Shown: positions 1 to 8,814 of the stretch, in pieces | How the letters are laid out: every line of letters starts with the position of its first letter | How positions within the stretch are numbered: position 1 is the stretch's first letter | Assembly: GCA_964507105.1 (NCBI GenBank) | Contig: CAZDOR010000003.1 | Coordinates: 1 to 64,000, forward strand | Direction of reading: 5' to 3' | Length of the DNA stretch: 64,000 nt | Source: PWPS01 sp964507105 | Lineage (GTDB): Bacteria > Patescibacteriota > Minisyncoccia > Minisyncoccales > PWPS01 | The notes under the pieces: generated by a model | The model's input: the letters and a program-made list of their open reading frames with translations, nothing else | Database searches by the model: none | What the model was told of the DNA's origin: nothing | Position numbers and translations under genes: made by a program

Positions 1-50
1 CACGCTTGGTTTTGGTCCAAGTAGTCCAGGTTCGAGTCCTGGTCCCGCAG
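1..50 (+). tRNA. tRNA-Gln (anticodon TTG), 3' part
   Basis: The window opens inside a tRNA. The anticodon stem CTTGG (5-9) pairs with CCAAG (17-21) around a seven-base loop with anticodon TTG at 12-14, which reads CAA. The T arm is CCAGG (26-30) with CCTGG (38-42) around TTCGAGT. The 3' acceptor strand TCCCGCA (43-49) is followed by discriminator G50. No full CCA is encoded (GCA follows). The D arm and 5' acceptor strand lie outside the window. Confidence 0.93.
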
Positions 51-58
51 CAATTAAA

Positions 59-87
59 AACCACCAATTCTTTTGGTGGTTTTTTGT
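59..87 (+). terminator. Rho-independent terminator after tRNA-Gln
   Basis: A perfect 9-bp stem AACCACCAA (59-67) / TTGGTGGTT (73-81) with a five-base loop is followed by a T run. It ends the tRNA transcript just before the promoter of the U32 gene. Confidence 0.9.
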
Positions 88-90
88 GTA

Positions 91-119
91 TTGAGTATTC
101 GAGTTATATACCTTACAAT
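91..119 (+). promoter_or_regulatory. Promoter of the U32 gene, near-leaderless
   Basis: TTGAGT (91-96), 17-bp spacer, TACAAT (114-119). A start about 7 bp after the -10 box falls at 126, only 2 nt before the ATG at 128. No Shine-Dalgarno sequence is seen. Confidence 0.6.
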
Positions 120-127
120 TAAATAAT

Positions 128-1327
128 ATGCCAACAAAAGAAACAGTCGAATTGATGAGTCCGGCAAAAAAAATAGCCAGCCTGGAGGCGGTTGCTTCTT
201 TTGCTGATGCGGTCTATTTCGGAACTTCAGATTTTAATTTGAGAGCTAATTCCGAATCCCTTTCCCTCGATGACTTAAATACTTTTATGGCTAAGTGTCA
301 TGAGAAAGAGATGAGAGGATACATGACAGTTAATTCTACTTTATATAATATTGATTTAGGAAAAATAGACGATCTAATGAGAAAGGCAAAAAAGGCGAGA
401 GTAGACGCTGTCATTGTTTGGGATCCGGCAGCAATAGAAGCCGCCAAAAAGGAAGGTATCGATTTTTTTATTTCCACGCAGGCAAATGTTTCCAATTGGA
501 AGGCAGTCAATTTTTATCGGAGTCTGGGTGCTAAAAGAGTCATTTTAGCACGAGAGGTAAGCTTGGATCAGGTTAAAGAAATAAAAAAGAAAACTGACTT
601 CGAAATCGAGTGTTTCGTACATGGAGCAATGTGCTTAGCGATATCCGGCAGATGTATTCTTTCCGGCTTTTATGAAGGCAGCTCTGCCAACAGAGGGGCG
701 TGCACCCAAATATGTCGAAGAAAATTCAGATTCGTGGATCAAAATAAAAATGTAATTGAAGCTGATGAAAGGTGCTTTTTCAGCCCGAAAGATATTTGCA
801 TGATAGAGTATATTCCCGAAATGATAGAGTCGGGTATTGACTCGTTCAAAATAGAAGGGAGACAAAAAAGCACGAGGTATGCACGAGAAACCGCTAAGTA
901 TTATAGAAAAGCAATAGATTCTTATTTTGAAGGAACTTTTTCTAAAAAGAGGGCTAAAAAATGGAAACGTCACTTAAAAAAGGTTTATAACCGAAAATTT
1001 TCGACCGGTTTTTATTTTGGAACTCCGGGAGCTGAAGGTATAACGTTTGATTCCGGAAGTGCATCCGACCTGAAAAGAACCAGGATTGGATTCGTGGACC
1101 ATTTTTATACTGATTCCGAAGTTGCCGTAGTAAATTTAAAAGAAGGCGGGATGGAGGTCGGGAATCGAATTATTATTGAAGGAGAGACGACATACCTGGA
1201 ACAGGAAGTTGAATCTTTGGAAATTGAGAATGAATCGGTTCAAAAAGCAACCAAGGGAGAAAAGGTGGGTCTAAAAACAAAAAAGAAAGTGAGAGAAAAC
1301 GACGAAGTTTATCGACTAATCGAATAG
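128..1327 (+). CDS. U32 family peptidase-like protein (TrhP/YegQ type)
   Basis: This 399-aa protein matches the U32 family, whose YegQ/TrhP branch contributes to prephenate-dependent 5-hydroxyuridine formation in the tRNA wobble position. The signature with H165-G-A and S-G-R-C-x-L-S is at about 161-180. Cys169, Cys176 and Cys192, with Cys216 or Cys224, match the [4Fe-4S] ligand pattern known for this family. Length fits the shorter U32 form without the long C-terminal extension. The ATG at 128 sits 9 bp after a TACAAT -10 box, so the transcript should be almost leaderless. Placement right after a tRNA suits a tRNA-modification role but proves nothing; a true protease role cannot be excluded. 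Confidence 0.85.
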   Translation: MPTKETVELMSPAKKIASLEAVASFADAVYFGTSDFNLRANSESLSLDDLNTFMAKCHEKEMRGYMTVNSTLYNIDLGKIDDLMRKAKKARVDAVIVWDPAAIEAAKKEGIDFFISTQANVSNWKAVNFYRSLGAKRVILAREVSLDQVKEIKKKTDFEIECFVHGAMCLAISGRCILSGFYEGSSANRGACTQICRRKFRFVDQNKNVIEADERCFFSPKDICMIEYIPEMIESGIDSFKIEGRQKSTRYARETAKYYRKAIDSYFEGTFSKKRAKKWKRHLKKVYNRKFSTGFYFGTPGAEGITFDSGSASDLKRTRIGFVDHFYTDSEVAVVNLKEGGMEVGNRIIIEGETTYLEQEVESLEIENESVQKATKGEKVGLKTKKKVRENDEVYRLIE

Positions 1328-1585
1328 TTGCTTTCTTTTTTTTAATTGCTATAATCGGATAATGTATTTTGACGTTATTTGAAAATATATAACTTAATCG
1401 GTAGTTTTATTTTAAGTTTTTGCTGTTGATTTTTTTTCTGTTTTTTTTATAATTAGCCAACTATTAGTGAGGGATTCGGCTGGTTGTTTTTTTATGAATA
1501 AACGATTTTTAAAGCTTGAGAAAAGAGGAAACTCCAATTTGTTTTAAATTAAATAGATTATAAATTATTTTAAGGAGGAATATTT
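1328..1585 (+). promoter_or_regulatory. Leader region with tandem promoters before glycogen genes
   Basis: This 258-bp gap holds two good promoter matches: TTGCTT (1328-1333), 16 bp, TATAAT (1350-1355), and TTGATT (1436-1441), 16 bp, TATAAT (1458-1463). A weak hairpin CAACTA...TGGTTG followed by a T run near 1467-1497 could act as an attenuator. A strong Shine-Dalgarno AAGGAGG (1572-1578) precedes the ATG at 1586. The long leader contrasts with the leaderless genes elsewhere in the window. Confidence 0.5.
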
Positions 1586-2803
1586 ATGGATGATCTTCGT
1601 GTATTGATGTTCGGGTGGGAGCTGCCCCCCGAAAACAGTGGAGGTTTGGGTGTTGCCTGTTTGGGGCTTTCTCAAAAACTGAATAAAAAAGGTGTTAATT
1701 TAACCTTTGTCGTTCCGAGAAAGACGGAAAAAATGGAAAAAGACTTTTTTGATTTGATGTCTGCTGATGTAAATTATGAGGAGGTGGTGGAGATTGAGTC
1801 TTGCTTGACCCCATATTTACATCCTGAAAAATACAAGAAATATAAAAGTGTGTTATGCGAAGAAAATAATATTTACGGCGACACTCTTTTTGACGAAGTT
1901 AAAAGATATAGAAAGTGTGCTCGCAAGGTAGCGGTTCACAAAGATTTTGACATCATACATGCTCATGATTGGCTTTCTTTCGGAGCTGGAATAGAGGCAA
2001 AGAAGTTAACTGGAAAACCTTTGGTGGTTCATGTTCATGCTACCGAGTTTGATAGGGGAGGAGGAACAGGTGTTGACAAACGCGTCTATGAATTAGAAAA
2101 GGAAGGGTTGAAGTTTGCTGATAAGATTATTGCGGTAAGTAATTATACTAAAAATATAATAATCGAAAAATACGGTATCGAAGAAACCAAAGTGGAGGTT
2201 GCTCACAATGGAGTTAATATTGAAGAGGTGCCGGCCGGAAAAAGTCTGCTTGAACCGTTCAAAGAGGCTGGATACGGAATAGTTCTTTTTGTGGGAAGAA
2301 TAACCATACAAAAAGGGCCGGATTATTTTTTGGAAGCGGCCAGAAAATCCTTGGATTATAATCGAAATATAGTTTTTGTTATTGCCGGATCCGGCGATAT
2401 GGAACATCAAATTATGCACCAAGCATCTCAATTGGGGATCTCGGACAATGTTATTTTTCCCGGGTTTGTGAGAGGTGATGAGTTGCACGGTCTTTATAAG
2501 GCAGCAGACTTGTTTGTCATGCCCTCCGTTTCGGAACCATTTGGATTGACTCCTTTAGAGGCTTTAACTAACGAGACCCCCGTTTTAGTTTCAAAACAAT
2601 CCGGAGTTTCTGAAGTTTTAACGCATGCTCTGAAAGTTGATTTTTGGGATATTGATGAAATGACGAATAAAATTTTAACTACCGTTGAACACAATTCCTT
2701 GAAAAAATCTCTTGCTCAAAATGGAAAAAAAGAGGTTAAGGAAATAACCTGGGATCCGGCTGCTGAGAAATGTTTGAAAATTTATAAATCATTAATAAAA
2801 TAG
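1586..2803 (+). CDS. GT4 family glycosyltransferase (GT-B fold)
   Basis: A retaining GT-B glycosyltransferase of 405 aa. The N-terminal domain begins with a glycine-rich loop (about 17-24, S-G-G-L-G-V) typical of glycogen-synthase-like and GT4 enzymes. The nucleotide-sugar part carries the E-x7-E motif at E317...E325 inside S-V-S-E-P-F-G-L-T-P-L-E. A strong Shine-Dalgarno lies 8 bp upstream. It is the first gene of an operon with a GH57 amylase, a GT3 glycogen synthase and a debranching enzyme, so an alpha-glucan synthase or maltosyl/glucosyl transfer role is likely. The exact acceptor and donor are not visible from sequence. Confidence 0.8.
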   Translation: MDDLRVLMFGWELPPENSGGLGVACLGLSQKLNKKGVNLTFVVPRKTEKMEKDFFDLMSADVNYEEVVEIESCLTPYLHPEKYKKYKSVLCEENNIYGDTLFDEVKRYRKCARKVAVHKDFDIIHAHDWLSFGAGIEAKKLTGKPLVVHVHATEFDRGGGTGVDKRVYELEKEGLKFADKIIAVSNYTKNIIIEKYGIEETKVEVAHNGVNIEEVPAGKSLLEPFKEAGYGIVLFVGRITIQKGPDYFLEAARKSLDYNRNIVFVIAGSGDMEHQIMHQASQLGISDNVIFPGFVRGDELHGLYKAADLFVMPSVSEPFGLTPLEALTNETPVLVSKQSGVSEVLTHALKVDFWDIDEMTNKILTTVEHNSLKKSLAQNGKKEVKEITWDPAAEKCLKIYKSLIK

Positions 2804-2805
2804 AT

Positions 2806-4020
2806 ATGCCATCGGTTTGTTTTTATTTTCAAGTTCACCAACCCTTTAGGGTAAAAAAATACAAATATTTTGATATAGGAAAGGATGATAATTATTTTAA
2901 TGAAAAAGGAAAAAATAATCTAAATAACGAACGTATTTTAAAAAAGGTAGCTCGGAAGTCGTATTTGCCTACCAATAAATTGTTGTTGGAATTAATTGAA
3001 AAACACCCCGAATTCAAAATAACTTTTTCATTCTCCGGAGTTGCGTTGGAGCAGATGGAAAAATACTCCCCGGAAACTTTACAGTCCTTCAAGGACTTGG
3101 TTAATACCGGCAATGTTGAGGTTTTAGCTGAAACTTATTATCATTCTCTGGCATTTTTGTATTCAAAAGAGGAATTTAGAAAGCAGGTAAGGATGCATAA
3201 TGAAAAAATAGAAGAAGTTTTTGGTTATAGGCCTCGTACTTTTAGATGTACTGAACTTTCCTACAACAATGATTTGGCTGCAGAGGTTGAGGATATGGGT
3301 TATGAAGGAGTTTTAGCGGAAGGTGCGGATAAGGTTTTGGGTTGGCGGAGTCCTGATTTTTTGTACAAACCGAAAGGTGCGGATGTTACTCTCTTCTTGA
3401 AAAATTATAAATTGTCTGATGATATAGCCTTCCGCTTTTCAAGTGAAAAATGGTCCGAACATCCTCTTACGGCTTCAAAATTTGAGCAGTGGGTTTCGGC
3501 AATAAACGGGAATGGAGAAGTAGTTAATCTTTTTATGGATTACGAAACTTTTGGTGAACATCAGTGGAAGGAGACCGGCATCTTTGATTTTCTAAGAGCT
3601 TTGCCGGGGGAAATTTTACAGCATCCGGATAATAATTTTATGACTCTTTCGGAAGCTGATGAAGAGTATGATCGAGTTGCAGAATTGGATGTCCCGTTTT
3701 TTACTTCCTGGGCTGACAGTGAACGAGATTTATCCGCCTGGATTGGTAATTCGATGCAACGGGATCTTTTGAGTAAAATTTATGATTTAGAGGAAGAGGT
3801 TTTAAAAACAGGAGACGAAGAATTAATTGAAAAGTGGAGAAGGTTGCAGACCTCGGATCATTTTTATTATATTTCAACAAAAGGATTGGATGATGGAACT
3901 GTACATAATTATTTCAGTCCCTACGAGTCTCCGTACGAGGCATTTATATCTTATGCAAATGCTTTCAATGATTTTAAGTTAAAAGTTAAAAATAAAGTTA
4001 AAAAACAATGCAAGAATTAA
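2806..4020 (+). CDS. GH57 family glycoside hydrolase (alpha-amylase-like)
   Basis: Family GH57 enzymes cut or transfer alpha-glucans by a retaining mechanism. Conserved regions are visible: H11-Q-P near the N terminus, A-E-T-Y-Y-H around 108-113, the nucleophile Glu150 in R-C-T-E-L-S-Y, and the acid/base Asp245 in M-D-Y-E-T-F-G-E-H. Length (404 aa) matches compact amylase-type GH57 proteins rather than long branching enzymes. It starts 2 bp after the GT4 gene and overlaps the next gene by 13 bp, which implies co-translation. No signal peptide, so it probably acts on intracellular glycogen or maltodextrin. Confidence 0.9.
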   Translation: MPSVCFYFQVHQPFRVKKYKYFDIGKDDNYFNEKGKNNLNNERILKKVARKSYLPTNKLLLELIEKHPEFKITFSFSGVALEQMEKYSPETLQSFKDLVNTGNVEVLAETYYHSLAFLYSKEEFRKQVRMHNEKIEEVFGYRPRTFRCTELSYNNDLAAEVEDMGYEGVLAEGADKVLGWRSPDFLYKPKGADVTLFLKNYKLSDDIAFRFSSEKWSEHPLTASKFEQWVSAINGNGEVVNLFMDYETFGEHQWKETGIFDFLRALPGEILQHPDNNFMTLSEADEEYDRVAELDVPFFTSWADSERDLSAWIGNSMQRDLLSKIYDLEEEVLKTGDEELIEKWRRLQTSDHFYYISTKGLDDGTVHNYFSPYESPYEAFISYANAFNDFKLKVKNKVKKQCKN

Positions 4021-5798
4021 GTCCCGATGCGGATTATCTTTTTGAAGTCTCCTTTGAGGTCTGTAATAAGGTGGGGGGGATTTATAGAGTTTTAGAGTCG
4101 AAAGCTTCTGAAATGGTTGATCGATATGGGGAGGGATATATGCTTATCGGACCTTATTTTATCGGTCAAGATAAAGGGGAGTTCAAGCAAGAAGCTCCGA
4201 ATGAAGAACTGAAAAAGGTTTTCGACGAATTGGCAGAGGAAGGAATCAATTGTTATTACGGCAGATGGATGGTGAAAGGAAAACCAAAAACGATACTTGT
4301 TGATTTTCAGAATTTTTATCATAATAAAAACGAAATAAAGAAAATTTTGTGGGAAGATTACGGAATCGATTCTCTAAATGCCGGAAATATGTTTGAAGAG
4401 CCCGTAGTTTGGTCTTGGGCCGTGGGGCGGGTGATAGAAAAAATAAGTAAAAATTTATCGGAAGAGTCATCTACGGTGGCTCATTTTCATGAATGGCTTT
4501 CCGGGGCCGGACTTTTGTACTTGGATAAAATTAATAGCGATATTTCCACTGTTTTCACCACGCATGCTACCAGTTTAGGACGAACATTGACGCATAATGA
4601 TGTTGATTTTTACTCCGAGTTGGAAGAAATTGATCCCGATAAACTCGCTTATGAAAATAATATTCACTCCAAGCATCAAATAGAAAAAGCTACCGCCCGA
4701 TTTTCGGATGTGCTTACCACGGTTAGTGACATTACGGGAATGGAGACGGAGAATTTTTTAGGAAGAGTTCCGGATATAATCCTTCCAAACGGTCTCAATT
4801 TGGAAAAATTTTTGACTTTTGAAGAAATTGTAATAAAACACAGACTGCAAAGAAGAAAATTGAGAGAGTTTACCATATCTTATTTTTTTCCGTATTATAA
4901 ATTTGATATTGAGAACACCCTCTTTTATTTCATAGTTGGTCGTAATGAGTACGAAGCCAAAGGAATCGACGTTTTTATAAAAGCACTTGCTCGCCTGAAC
5001 GAAAAGATAAAAGAAGATGACCAGAATGAAAAGACAATAGTTGCTTATTTTTGGATACCGGCGGATGTAAAATCGGTAAAAAGAGAATTGGTTGAAAATA
5101 TAGAATTCTTACAGGATGTGAAAGAATCCTTGGATGATATGATGCCGGAAATAGAAGAAAAAATACTTTATAATTTACTTTACGAAGAGGATATAACTAC
5201 CGAAAATACGATAAGTGATAATTATTTTCTTGAATTGGAAAAAAAGCTTCTTCGACTGAATAGAAAAAAAGATAAACCTTCGATTTCAACTCATGATTTA
5301 ACTGATCCAAATGACAGGATTTTAAAATCATTAAAGGAAAACGGATTAACGAATAACGAAGAAGATCCGGTAAAAGTTGTTTATTATCCGGTTTATTTAA
5401 CCGGGCATGACGGCCTCTCCAATTTGAATTACCAAGAGGCTTTGGAAGCTTCCCATTTGGGTGTCTTTCCCAGTTTTTATGAACCTTGGGGTTATACACC
5501 GTTGGAAACTGCGGCACTCGGTGTTGCGTCCGTCACTACCGATTTGGCGGGTTTCGGTAGATACAGACAAACTTTAAAAGAAAAAGATGGAAAGGAGGGT
5601 GTTTATGTTTTGGAAAGACACAATAAGCCAGACTCAGATGTAGTAAGGAGCTTAGCCAATCATATGTATAATTTCTCAAAATTTGAAAGACCGGGTCGGG
5701 TTGACAACAAAATTGAGGCCCGAAAAGTAGCTTCCGAGGCGGATTGGAAGGATTTTATTGAAAATTATATTGAAGCCCATAATAAGTCTTTGAAATGA
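4008..5798 (+). CDS. GT3-type glycogen synthase
   Basis: The N terminus contains E-V-C-N-K-V-G-G-I-Y (about 17-26), the hallmark of GT3 glycogen synthases, the form known from eukaryotes and some bacteria, as opposed to bacterial GlgA (GT5). The C-terminal catalytic element Y-E-P-W-G-Y-T-P-L-E lies near residue 490. At 596 aa it is close to family length. It elongates alpha-1,4-glucan from a nucleotide-glucose donor. It overlaps the GH57 gene by 13 bp and the next gene by ATGA, so the four genes form one translationally coupled glycogen cassette. GalU at 46921 could supply UDP-glucose. Confidence 0.9.
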   Translation: MQELSPDADYLFEVSFEVCNKVGGIYRVLESKASEMVDRYGEGYMLIGPYFIGQDKGEFKQEAPNEELKKVFDELAEEGINCYYGRWMVKGKPKTILVDFQNFYHNKNEIKKILWEDYGIDSLNAGNMFEEPVVWSWAVGRVIEKISKNLSEESSTVAHFHEWLSGAGLLYLDKINSDISTVFTTHATSLGRTLTHNDVDFYSELEEIDPDKLAYENNIHSKHQIEKATARFSDVLTTVSDITGMETENFLGRVPDIILPNGLNLEKFLTFEEIVIKHRLQRRKLREFTISYFFPYYKFDIENTLFYFIVGRNEYEAKGIDVFIKALARLNEKIKEDDQNEKTIVAYFWIPADVKSVKRELVENIEFLQDVKESLDDMMPEIEEKILYNLLYEEDITTENTISDNYFLELEKKLLRLNRKKDKPSISTHDLTDPNDRILKSLKENGLTNNEEDPVKVVYYPVYLTGHDGLSNLNYQEALEASHLGVFPSFYEPWGYTPLETAALGVASVTTDLAGFGRYRQTLKEKDGKEGVYVLERHNKPDSDVVRSLANHMYNFSKFERPGRVDNKIEARKVASEADWKDFIENYIEAHNKSLK

Positions 5799-7489
5799 AG
5801 CTAAAACATACCGTTGGAAGTAAAAATCGTCAAAAAACTTTAAAAGAAGAGAGGAGTTTTTTACTGGGAAATAATATTGGTGATTATTTGTGGTTGGGGG
5901 ATGTCCCGGAAAGTAGGTATCAGGGCTGGTTCATAACCAATGATGAAACGGAAGAAAAAATGTATAAAGTAATCGATGATATTCGGCCGGTTAATCGAAC
6001 GAAAGTAAAAACTTTGGAGAATAAATTTTCCAGGGTGGTTAGATCGGGTAAAAAATTCAAAGAAACTTTCGAACTTTTCGATAATGCTAATGGATTTGTC
6101 TACAAAACCGAAAAAAGAAAGAAAATTGAGCTGGTTTTGGATATGCGAGAATCATACAGCACCGATCAGCCGAATTACCGAATTGAAAAAGAAGGCGACA
6201 GGTTAATTATAACGGCTGAGGGGGAAAATAATTTAATCTTGGCGATCACCGGCTTTTCCGACATTGATCAGGTCGAAGAACAATTTGTGCGAAATTACGA
6301 ACTGGATAAAGAAAGAAACTCTTATCCATATCAAAGAACAGTTTTTAAAGCTGTAATTATGACCGGGAAAAAGTTATTTTTTTCCGCCTCAAAGGATAGG
6401 GCAACTGCCGTTTCCAACTTAAAAAAGTCGGTTAAAAGTAAAAAAAACGAATCAAAAAAAGAACCCATTGACTTTATAGCTGCTAAAGCCGGTTTGGAAA
6501 ATTTAGTGTTGGAAAAAAATATATATGCCGGGTTTCCGTGGTTTTTTCAGTTTTGGAAAAGAGATACGGCTATCTCTCTACGTGGACTTTATTTAATAAA
6601 TAAAAAAAAGGCTAAGGACGTTTTTTGGGCCTTAATTGAAGGAGAATCCAGAGGACCCCGAGGAAATAAAATTGTTGATGGGCCCGGATGGGTTTATAAA
6701 AGAGCTTTTTTGTTTTTGAATCAGTTTGATCAAAGTGAAAAACAAAAATTAAGTGACAAGCTTTTCGAAACAGTTAATTTTGATAATTATTCCGAACTAA
6801 AATTAAATAAAAAAAAGGAAACCTGGATGGATTCCATTTCTCGTGATGGCGCGAGAATTGAGCTTCAGGCTCTACGCTTGAGCAAGTATAAGTTGGGGAG
6901 GGTTGTAGACAAAAAAAGGAGTGGAGAGTATGAGAGGATGGAAAAGGAATTAAGAAAAAAAGTTAAGAAATTATTTTGGGATGGATCCATTTTGGCTGAT
7001 GGATACCATCCAGAGGTTGGTTCGGTGGATAAAACCATACGACCGAATATTTTTTTGGCTTATTATATATATCCTGAGCTTTTGAGTCGGGAAGAATGGA
7101 AAAAATGCTTCCGGAAAGCTCTGGATCGATTGTGGCTCGATTGGGGTGGATTGGCTACTGTTGATAAAACAGATTATCGCTTTCACTCTTTGCACACGGG
7201 TGAAAATCCCGAGAGTTATCATCAGGGTGATAGCTGGTTTTTTGTAAATAATTTGGCGGCTGTTGCCATGAACAGGCTTGACGATAATACCTTTACGTAT
7301 GAAATTAAAAGCATTTTAGAGGCCAGCAGAGAAGATCTTTTGTGGAATGGAGCTATCGGCCATCACAGCGAAGTCAGTTCGGCCGAGAAATTGAGAGCGC
7401 AGGGGACTGTTAGTCAGGCATGGAGCTTGGCTACTTATCTTGAGATTATGTATGAAATTGTCAAGATAAATAACTACGACTGGGCTTAA
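5795..7489 (+). CDS. Amylo-alpha-1,6-glucosidase (glycogen debranching enzyme)
   Basis: The C-terminal half matches the glycogen-debranching family: the G-F-P-W-F-F-Q-F-W-K-R-D-T segment (about 245-257) and the later W-M-D-S-I-S-R-D-G-A-R-I-E and H-Q-G-D-S-W stretches of an (alpha/alpha)6 barrel. It removes alpha-1,6 branches of glycogen. The roughly 240-residue N-terminal part resembles the bacterial/archaeal N-terminal domain of these enzymes. ATGA overlap with the glycogen synthase; its 3' end overlaps the convergent OLD gene by 4 bp with no terminator visible between them. Confidence 0.88.
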   Translation: MKLKHTVGSKNRQKTLKEERSFLLGNNIGDYLWLGDVPESRYQGWFITNDETEEKMYKVIDDIRPVNRTKVKTLENKFSRVVRSGKKFKETFELFDNANGFVYKTEKRKKIELVLDMRESYSTDQPNYRIEKEGDRLIITAEGENNLILAITGFSDIDQVEEQFVRNYELDKERNSYPYQRTVFKAVIMTGKKLFFSASKDRATAVSNLKKSVKSKKNESKKEPIDFIAAKAGLENLVLEKNIYAGFPWFFQFWKRDTAISLRGLYLINKKKAKDVFWALIEGESRGPRGNKIVDGPGWVYKRAFLFLNQFDQSEKQKLSDKLFETVNFDNYSELKLNKKKETWMDSISRDGARIELQALRLSKYKLGRVVDKKRSGEYERMEKELRKKVKKLFWDGSILADGYHPEVGSVDKTIRPNIFLAYYIYPELLSREEWKKCFRKALDRLWLDWGGLATVDKTDYRFHSLHTGENPESYHQGDSWFFVNNLAAVAMNRLDDNTFTYEIKSILEASREDLLWNGAIGHHSEVSSAEKLRAQGTVSQAWSLATYLEIMYEIVKINNYDWA

Positions 7490-8736
7490 AGATTTTTAAT
7501 TACCTCTCTCAGCCCTTCCATTTTTGAGGATTCATAATCCTCTTTTTTAATTTTTTTAGCAGCGGATAACGCATTCAACGGCTTAGTGTCTCTTTTTTGG
7601 TATTTTCGAGGATAGTTTTGCTCCAATGTTCCCTCTAAGACAAATATTTCTTTTTCTTTTAACAGCTTTCTTTTTTTATCTCCGGAAATATTTTTTTCGG
7701 ATTTGAATTTCTTTCTCCAGAAAATGTCTAAAGCGTCACCGTCAATCATGATTACATACGGAATATTAAAGGTCTCACAAACTTTTTCGTACAAATCTAT
7801 ATCCCCGATCCCTCCGGAATAAACAACTTTTATATCTTTTGTTTTTTCATAAAATTTATCAATTAATCCTCGCATCAGAATACTGTCGGAAACACCCTCG
7901 ACCAATAAAACCTTGTCGGCAAAAAGCATGGCCGAATTATCATCATTAATCTCCTGAACGAATCTGTCTTTTTTTATTTTCTCCCCTTCCATTTGATATA
8001 CGGAAGTACTCAGATTTTTATTTCGTGCTACTCGCCAGGTTTTATCCAGAAATTTTGCCTGTACGAAAGTCGGATGATGAGTTGTCATTACAACTTGATT
8101 CGGTAAATTTTTTTCATTCAGTATTTTTAAGAATTTTTTTATTATCGATGGGTGGAGGTGGATTTCCGGTTCATCAATCAAGATTAGTTCGTATTCGGGA
8201 TTGTATACGTAAAAAAGAATTACAAAAAGTCTTTTGAAGCCATCCCCCATTCTTTTGAGCGGTTTTTTTCCTTTTCCCGTTAATATATTTGCCTTAAAAA
8301 GGTCTTCACTCATTTGCATCTCTTGAAAATAATTTTCAATTGTTCGGGAGAAGAGATTATATTTTTCATTGTCTTTACGCTTAAAACTTTCTAATTTTTT
8401 GGTCGCAATCTTATTTATCGGTAAAGAGTCTTTTAGTCGTACTACTCTTTGAGTTAAACGATTATATTCTTTTTGGGATAAATCATGATCCAGGATTCCG
8501 TTACGATAAAGAAGATTAACGGGCTGATTATTTACCTGCATCTTTAGCTTTAGGATGGATTTTTTACGATTGAGATTCTTTTTTTCGGTATTAAAAAAAA
8601 CTTCTAAGGAATCCAATATATTAGTCTTTCCCGCATTATTCGGTCCTACAAGAATGTTAAAATCCGAAAAGTTTCTAATTTTAAGTGGGTCGGTTATGCT
8701 CTTGTATTTTTTTATTTCTATTTCTCTTATTTTCAT
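7486..8736 (-). CDS. OLD family ATPase with C-terminal TOPRIM nuclease
   Basis: A 416-aa protein with an SMC/ABC-type ATPase: Walker A G31-P-N-N-A-G-K-T-N, a signature-like segment near 161-167, Walker B L-I-L-I-D-E-P-E (183-190) and an H-loop T-T-H-H. The TOPRIM part shows Glu279 (L-L-V-E-G) and Asp331-x-Asp333, the expected metal ligands. OLD proteins are DNA nucleases linked to phage defence and repair. The gene stands alone and no UvrD-like partner is adjacent. Its TATAAT box places the transcription start on the ATG itself. Confidence 0.85.
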   Translation of the reverse strand: MKIREIEIKKYKSITDPLKIRNFSDFNILVGPNNAGKTNILDSLEVFFNTEKKNLNRKKSILKLKMQVNNQPVNLLYRNGILDHDLSQKEYNRLTQRVVRLKDSLPINKIATKKLESFKRKDNEKYNLFSRTIENYFQEMQMSEDLFKANILTGKGKKPLKRMGDGFKRLFVILFYVYNPEYELILIDEPEIHLHPSIIKKFLKILNEKNLPNQVVMTTHHPTFVQAKFLDKTWRVARNKNLSTSVYQMEGEKIKKDRFVQEINDDNSAMLFADKVLLVEGVSDSILMRGLIDKFYEKTKDIKVVYSGGIGDIDLYEKVCETFNIPYVIMIDGDALDIFWRKKFKSEKNISGDKKRKLLKEKEIFVLEGTLEQNYPRKYQKRDTKPLNALSAAKKIKKEDYESSKMEGLREVIKNL

Positions 8737-8742
8737 TTTTTC

Positions 8743-8770
8743 ATTATAACATTGAAGTAATTATTGACAA
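8743..8770 (-). promoter_or_regulatory. Leaderless promoter of the OLD gene
   Basis: Read on the minus strand: TTGTCA (8765-8770), 16-bp spacer, TATAAT (8743-8748). The predicted start, 7 nt downstream, is position 8736, exactly the A of the ATG. Confidence 0.7.
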
Positions 8771-8776
8771 AAGATA

Positions 8777-8808
8777 TATAATTTATTATTTTTTTGGTCA
8801 AGGAGGTG
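8777..8808 (+). promoter_or_regulatory. -10 box and Shine-Dalgarno of the 8815 gene
   Basis: TATAAT at 8777-8782 with no clear -35 at ideal spacing (a TTGACA at 8764-8769 is too close). A strong ribosome site AAGGAGGTG at 8800-8808 fixes the GTG start at 8815. The region is shared with the divergent OLD promoter. Confidence 0.5.
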
Positions 8809-8814
8809 TAAGAA

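Noticed and set aside
7486..8736. Gabija defence system (OLD nuclease plus UvrD-like helicase)
   Set aside because: The window has two UvrD-like helicases, but neither is adjacent to the OLD gene (7 kb and 23 kb away), and the OLD protein is short for GajA.
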